Shown here: positions 43,512-47,153 of the stretch, in pieces
How positions within the stretch are numbered: position 1 is the first letter of the stretch
How the letters are laid out: each line of letters starts with the position of its first letter
Assembly (NCBI GenBank): GCA_905234195.1
Contig: CAJOFR010000007.1
Location: 1 to 47,153, forward strand
Origin: an uncultured Selenomonadaceae bacterium
Lineage (GTDB): Bacteria; Bacillota; Negativicutes; Selenomonadales; Selenomonadaceae
Reading direction: 5' to 3'
DNA length: 47,153 bases
Translations under genes and position numbers: made by a program
Notes under the pieces: model-generated
What the model was told of the DNA's origin: nothing
The model's database searches: none
The model's input: the letters and a program-made list of their open reading frames with translations, nothing else

Positions 43512-43730
43512 ATGAAGATTATCGGAATGGAACCCGACCAGCAAAGTATCAGCTTTTCCCGCAACGAGTGGAAACATTTTCTCGACGAAGTGGAGATGCG
43601 CGGCGGCAAGGAAATTGAAAAATGCATCAACAACGCCCGCTATCTTGCATTGCTGGATCTTTCTTATGACCAAGTTAAAGTCGGCAAAGTTGTCGTAAAA
43701 ACTTTGGAAGAACTGGAGGCGATGGCGTAA
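43512..43730 (+). CDS. Probable antitoxin paired with YoeB-like toxin
   Basis: 72 residues, overlapping the YoeB-like gene by one base (TAATG). It does not look like YefM: there is no YxExR N-terminal motif. Instead MKIIGMEPDQQSISFSRNEWKHFLDEV suggests a different fold with a polar N-terminus and VKTLEELEAM at the C-terminus. AGGAGG lies 9 nt upstream of the ATG. It is called an antitoxin purely from position and size. Confidence 0.65.
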   Translation: MKIIGMEPDQQSISFSRNEWKHFLDEVEMRGGKEIEKCINNARYLALLDLSYDQVKVGKVVVKTLEELEAMA

Positions 43731-43987
43731 TGCTTTCTTTTTCGGACAAAGGTTGGGAACATTATTTGGGTTGGCAGGAGGAAGACAAAAAGACGCTCAA
43801 AAAAATTAACAAGCTCATGCGAAGTATAGACAGGGACGGTGCCGCGAAAGGCGAAGGGCAACCCGAAAAATTAAAAAATCTTCCGGATACTTATTCGCGC
43901 CGCATTGACGACAAAAACCGCCTGGTTTATATTGCCAATTCCGGAAATTATGCCGTTACATCTTGCAGGGGGCATTACGACGACTAA
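43730..43987 (+). CDS. yoeB: YoeB/Txe family mRNA endoribonuclease toxin
   Basis: 85 residues, family length. Residues matching the E. coli YoeB active site are present: E46 in GQPEKL, the SRRIDDKNRLVY segment with R64, and H82 in CRGHYDD. It is therefore probably an active ribosome-dependent mRNase. The upstream antitoxin candidate is non-canonical. The gene ends 28 nt before xth. Confidence 0.9.
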   Translation: MLSFSDKGWEHYLGWQEEDKKTLKKINKLMRSIDRDGAAKGEGQPEKLKNLPDTYSRRIDDKNRLVYIANSGNYAVTSCRGHYDD

Positions 43988-44015
43988 AAAATTTTTTGCA
44001 AGGAGGATTGACGAA

Positions 44016-44771
44016 ATGAAATTTGTATCTTGGAATGTCAACGGACTGCGCGCTTGCCTGAAAAAAAATTTCATGAAGAGTTTCCAAAAACTGGACGCGG
44101 ATATTTTTGCCGTACAAGAAACCCGCATGCTTGAAGGGCAAGTGATTCTTGAGCTTGACGGCTACTCGCAATTTTGGAACAGCGCGGAGAAAAAAGGCTA
44201 TTCGGGCACGGCGATTTTTGCGCGTATCCAGCCGCGTTCGGTCACCTATGGAATCGGCGTCGAAGAGCACGACAAGCAGGGGCGCGTTATTACGCTCGGA
44301 TTCAGCGATTTTTATTTCGTCACCGTCTACACGCCCAATTCTCACAATCTCGAATGGATTGATTATCGTTTGAAGTGGGAGGATGCTTTTCGCGAATACG
44401 TGCAAAAACTCAACGCCGTCAAGCCCGTGATTATTTGCGGCGATTTGAATGTTGCTCACAACGAAATAGATTTAAAAAACCCCGCGCAAAATCATAACGT
44501 CGCGGGATTTTCAGACGCGGAGCGCGAAAAATTTAACGTCCTTCTGAATATTGGGTTCGTCGATACTTTTCGCTACCTGTTCCCCGAAAAAACGGAGGCT
44601 TACACGTGGTGGGACTACCGCAACAGAGCGCGCGAAAGAAATTCCGGCTGGCGTATCGATTATTTTCTCGTGTCGAACAGGCTTGCCGAAAAAATTTCCG
44701 ACGCCACGATTGAAGCTGAAATTTTCGGCAGTGACCATTGTCCCGTTACCTTGACGCTTAATGATGAATAA
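44016..44771 (+). CDS. xth: Exodeoxyribonuclease III (AP endonuclease)
   Basis: Cuts DNA at abasic sites in base-excision repair. 251 residues: KFVSWNVNGLRA (metal-binding N), FAVQETRM, VTVYTPNS, ICGDLNVAHNEIDL, WWDYR, WRIDYFLVS, and the terminal GSDHCPV with catalytic histidine. ATG at 44016 with AAGGAGG 9 nt upstream; the longer open frame overlaps yoeB in another frame and is not used. A bidirectional terminator follows. Confidence 0.95.
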   Translation: MKFVSWNVNGLRACLKKNFMKSFQKLDADIFAVQETRMLEGQVILELDGYSQFWNSAEKKGYSGTAIFARIQPRSVTYGIGVEEHDKQGRVITLGFSDFYFVTVYTPNSHNLEWIDYRLKWEDAFREYVQKLNAVKPVIICGDLNVAHNEIDLKNPAQNHNVAGFSDAEREKFNVLLNIGFVDTFRYLFPEKTEAYTWWDYRNRARERNSGWRIDYFLVSNRLAEKISDATIEAEIFGSDHCPVTLTLNDE

Positions 44772-44781
44772 TCTGCGCGAC

Positions 44782-44824
44782 AAAAAAAGCGGCTACTCTT
44801 ATTTTTGAGTAACCGTTTTTTTTT
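44782..44824. terminator. Bidirectional terminator between xth and TAXI-type gene
   Basis: CGGCTACTC/GAGTAACCG stem (44790-44798 with 44807-44815, one mismatch), A-run before and a nine-base T-run after. It sits between convergent genes. Confidence 0.85.
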
Positions 44825-44842
44825 AAGCTCGTGGTGGATTTA

Positions 44843-45829
44843 TTATTTTTCCTTAAAGAATTTATCCGCGCCCTTGTTCAAATCAATCGTCATGCCTTCA
44901 GTAGCTTTAGACTTTTCAAGTTGGGAAATCGCGGGGTGTGAAGTCTTCAAGGTGTCGAGATTTTCAAAAATGGTCTTCGTAATCTGATAACCCAAATCGT
45001 CGCTTACATTTTCGTTGCAGACGAGGAGAGCCATAACGGAAACGGTTTTCACATCTTCGTCAAAGTCGGTGTAAGTGTTCTTCGGGATAATCGTTTCGGT
45101 GTAGAAAGGATATTTTTCCGTAAGGGCTTTTATGTGCTCGTCGTCCAAAGGCAGGATACGAATTTTCTTTTGGGCGGCTACAGCTTGAACGGCGATAGTG
45201 GGGCAGCCCGCAGTAAGGAACGCCGCGTCGATTGTGCCCGCTTCGATAGCTTTGGAGGCGGCAGAGAAGGAAAGATACTGCGCGTCTATGTCGTCGTAGC
45301 TAAGCCCGTAAATTTCAAGAATCTGGCGGGCGTTCGCCTCCGCGCCGCTACCTTTCGCGCCTACCGCAACTTTTTTCCCCTTGAGTTCGCTGACGGATTT
45401 TATTCCCGATGAATCCAGCGTCATAATCTGACAAATTTCAGGATAGAGGGCGGAAAGGGCGCGCAGATTTTCAAACTGATATTTATTTTGGTCTTTGAAC
45501 ATTTCTTCGCCCTTCACGGCGTAATAAGCTATATCGTTTTGAATGATAGCAAGTTCAACCGTGCCATCTTTGAGCAACTGGATATTCGAGACAGAGCCGC
45601 TGGTTGCTTGAACGCCGGCGTGCATTTTTTCGATTTTCTGATTTAAAATTTCGCTAAGACCGCCGCCAATGGGGTAATAAGTTCCCGCCACGTTGCCCGT
45701 AGCTATGTGTATAAATTTTTCGCTGGTGGTAGCATTATTACTATCGCCCCCGCCGCAACCCGCAAAAAGAATTGCGGTACACATGACAGCCAAAGCGGTG
45801 AACAAAAATTTTTTAAAACGCTTAAACAT
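44843..45829 (-). CDS. TAXI family TRAP transporter solute-binding lipoprotein
   Basis: Captures a solute outside the inner membrane for a tripartite ATP-independent transporter. 328 residues, signal with lipobox FAGC (C25). The TAXI family signature is clear: HIATGNVAGTYYPIGGGLSEILN near residue 41, then SVSNIQLLKDG and AVGAKGSGAEANARQIL. The fused TRAP permease usually found beside it is absent here. The ATG has no ribosome site close by: GGAGG lies 43 nt upstream across a small hairpin, so initiation may be controlled. Confidence 0.9.
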   Translation of the reverse strand: MFKRFKKFLFTALAVMCTAILFAGCGGGDSNNATTSEKFIHIATGNVAGTYYPIGGGLSEILNQKIEKMHAGVQATSGSVSNIQLLKDGTVELAIIQNDIAYYAVKGEEMFKDQNKYQFENLRALSALYPEICQIMTLDSSGIKSVSELKGKKVAVGAKGSGAEANARQILEIYGLSYDDIDAQYLSFSAASKAIEAGTIDAAFLTAGCPTIAVQAVAAQKKIRILPLDDEHIKALTEKYPFYTETIIPKNTYTDFDEDVKTVSVMALLVCNENVSDDLGYQITKTIFENLDTLKTSHPAISQLEKSKATEGMTIDLNKGADKFFKEK

Positions 45830-45890
45830 AGTAGTCAGCCGAATTTGATTCGGAACAAACTCAGCCTTTCGCCTCCTTCAACCGAATTGA
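45830..45890 (-). promoter_or_regulatory. Leader with mutually exclusive pairings before TAXI-type gene
   Basis: In transcript order: ATTCGG (45887-45882), GGAGG (45876-45872), CCGAAT (45853-45848), ATTCGG (45844-45839), then the ATG at 45829. The central CCGAAT can pair with either ATTCGG, giving two alternative hairpins, one of which holds GGAGG in its loop. This could be a translational switch; no known riboswitch class was recognised. Confidence 0.35.
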
Positions 45891-45904
45891 GTAGTTACAG
45901 AAAA

Positions 45905-45937
45905 CTCCCGACCTTGATCGGTACAAAATCGGGAGTC
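45905..45937 (-). terminator. Terminator after beta-propeller-like gene
   Basis: Perfect 8-bp stem ACTCCCGA/TCGGGAGT (arms 45905-45912 and 45930-45937). On the minus strand it is followed by TTTTCT, about 34 nt after the stop of the upstream gene. Confidence 0.7.
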
Positions 45938-45970
45938 ACAAATTTTCCGGCAAGCTGTTCAAAAATTATC

Positions 45971-47017
45971 CTATTCAGTCAATTCATACATGGCAATTTC
46001 GTCAACTTCGCGGTTGGTGGCAACGATATAATCCTTGCCGTCGCGGACGAAGTGCATGACATTTGCCGCGCCGCAACCTTTGTCGAGAACCTGCGCCGTA
46101 TATTTTTCTCCGTCGTGCGTGAAAGCAAGCAAGTAGCGTTCGCCTTTGCGGTGACCGAGAATCCAGGTGGGCTTGCCGCAAATCTCGCCGCCGAATATCG
46201 CGTGCATAAACTCCAACTTTTCGGGATGAGTGTACGCCAATTCAAACTTGCCATTCTTTTTCTCGTAGATGTTAATCGTGTCGCCGTGAAATGGTGCGAT
46301 TGTGCAGAGTTCCTCGACGCCGTCATTATTCAAATCCAAAAGCAAACCGTCGCTCGCCGCGTCAGTGATAAGCTGTTCGATTTTCCATTCGCCGTCCGGA
46401 GTTTGTGGCGGGAAGAAATGAAAAACGCCGTTGTCGCAAGAAACAATACTGCTCGTCGAGCCGTCCTTCTCCACGTGGCGATAATAGCCGTGATTTTTCA
46501 ACATGCCGTCCTTTATGCATTTAAGTTCAAGCTGGTGTTGATAAGTGTAGGTAGAAAGATCGTCGGGCAGTTCGGCGACGCAGACCTTGCCCGGAAATCT
46601 CCAATCGTCTTTGTATTCGTGGTCAGTCTTCAAGCAACAGACAATCAAATAATTTTTTCCGCCCGCCTGCAAAATATCGAAGCGGTGCACGAAAGGAATT
46701 TTGACGAGCACGCGAACTTCCCAATCGTCTTTGCCCATAGGTGTCACGACGACGATAGAGGCATTCTTGCTGTCGTTCGGCGAATAAAATTTTCTCGTCG
46801 AAAGGAACTGCCCGTTACTGCCGGGAACCTGTTGCATTGTCATAATCCCGCCGGGCTCACTCCAAAGGACTTCCTCCTGGTTGCCTTCGAGGTCGTACAG
46901 GCGGCACTGATTAACTTTTTCTGCGGCAACAAGAAAATGCTCCTTGCCGTTGTATTTTAGCATCGTCATGGCGTAACATTTTTCGAGCTGCCCGATAACT
47001 TTTTTGTTGACTTTCAT
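45971..47017 (-). CDS. Beta-propeller-like (FG-GAP/VCBS type) cytoplasmic protein
   Basis: 348 residues, no signal peptide. About six or seven blade-like repeats alternate short beta strands with Gly/Asp turns; one contains DLNNDGVEEL, a calcium-binding FG-GAP/VCBS-style loop. Several blades hold paired strands such as KNYLIVCCL, PTWILGHRKGERYLLAF and KDYIVATNREVDEIAMY. AAGGTGA precedes the ATG. I do not recognise a specific function. It is codirectional with the TAXI-type gene but separated from it by a terminator. Confidence 0.7.
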   Translation of the reverse strand: MKVNKKVIGQLEKCYAMTMLKYNGKEHFLVAAEKVNQCRLYDLEGNQEEVLWSEPGGIMTMQQVPGSNGQFLSTRKFYSPNDSKNASIVVVTPMGKDDWEVRVLVKIPFVHRFDILQAGGKNYLIVCCLKTDHEYKDDWRFPGKVCVAELPDDLSTYTYQHQLELKCIKDGMLKNHGYYRHVEKDGSTSSIVSCDNGVFHFFPPQTPDGEWKIEQLITDAASDGLLLDLNNDGVEELCTIAPFHGDTINIYEKKNGKFELAYTHPEKLEFMHAIFGGEICGKPTWILGHRKGERYLLAFTHDGEKYTAQVLDKGCGAANVMHFVRDGKDYIVATNREVDEIAMYELTE

Positions 47018-47059
47018 TTTATCACCTTAACCAATAACTTTTTCAAAATAACCGCGACT

Positions 47060-47153
47060 GAGCCTCCCCATGACTAAAGTCAGGGGGTTCTAGGAAACTT
47101 ACGTCCCCATTTAAGAAGTTTGATAGTCAAGCTACCCTTATTCTTACCGGCGT
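47060..47153 (-). mobile_element. Probable end of IS200/IS605-type (TnpB) element
   Basis: An imperfect hairpin with one bulged base, CCCC-A-TGACT / AGTCA-GGGG (47066-47086), is followed by TTCTAGG. This resembles the subterminal hairpins of IS200/IS605 family ends. On the minus strand a short open frame enters from the window edge (ending TPVRIRVA, stop 47129-47127) and could be the C-terminus of a TnpB-like protein, but too little is visible to say. If so, the stretch from stop to hairpin would be the right end that encodes the guide RNA. Confidence 0.5.

Noticed and set aside
45707-46960. 417-codon plus-strand ORF opposite the propeller and TAXI-type genes
   Set aside because: Spans the terminator and leader between two minus-strand genes with clear ribosome site and lipobox; not credible.
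1-47153. CRISPR array, tRNA or rRNA genes
   Set aside because: No regularly spaced direct repeats with unique spacers and no recognisable tRNA or rRNA sequence were seen; the hairpin elements are kilobases apart and not an array.

Overview
The window reads as a chromosomal segment of a diderm Firmicute, most likely Negativicutes (Selenomonadales-like). It combines outer-membrane-type machinery (an RND efflux pump with its lipoprotein adaptor) with Firmicutes-style genes: a class 1B dihydroorotate dehydrogenase pair PyrK/PyrD, ParA-ParB followed by a DUF4446 protein and an M23 peptidase, and a meso-diaminopimelate-type MurE. Shine-Dalgarno sites are strong (AGGAGG-like) and TTG or GTG starts are frequent. 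The taxonomy is an inference; no rRNA or tRNA gene was seen.

Layout. 1-2400 (minus): wecB and a tagO/wecA-type transferase (polyprenyl-linked glycan precursors). 2556-4543: thiol redox and peroxide operon trxB, two glutaredoxins, glutathione-peroxidase-like. 4608-6258: a small His/Arg-rich secreted protein (minus) and an exported metallophosphoesterase. 6328-9169: murE-murF. 9254-10216 (minus): pfkA. 10509-14948: RND pump acrA-acrB. 15178-21709: pyrimidine genes pyrF-pyrE, then carB-pyrK-pyrD with their own promoter. 21713-22146 (minus): an antitoxin with a decayed toxin. 22236-27121: recA, parA, parB, DUF4446, M23 peptidase. 27134-32377: a surface-modification-like cluster with three FkbM methyltransferase genes, a double-receiver protein and a Ppx/GppA phosphatase. 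32400-34315: deoD, a YbaK-type deacylase and a SprA-like putative metalloprotease. 34376-37562 (minus): mtlA-mtlD mannitol uptake. 37795-41364: an amino-acid-permease/hybrid histidine kinase fusion and a secreted amidase. 41407-44771: a VapC-type and a YoeB-type toxin-antitoxin pair flanking ubiD, then xth. 44843-47017 (minus): a TAXI-type solute-binding lipoprotein and a beta-propeller-like protein. The right edge carries what looks like the end of an IS200/IS605-type element.

Two signals stand out. First, five copies of a roughly 100-nt, three-hairpin element sit just after the stop codons of wecB, acrB, pyrE, recA and mtlA, always in the same orientation as the upstream gene. The stems change in compensating pairs between copies, and the elements tend to be flanked by telomere-like heptads (CCCTAAT/CCCTTAT). 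A core-less version of the flanks follows tagO. Second, two tandem, near-identical FkbM methyltransferase genes carry a homopolymeric C tract at exactly the same position: nine Cs in the first (in frame) and seven in the second (frameshifted). This is the signature expected of slipped-strand phase variation.
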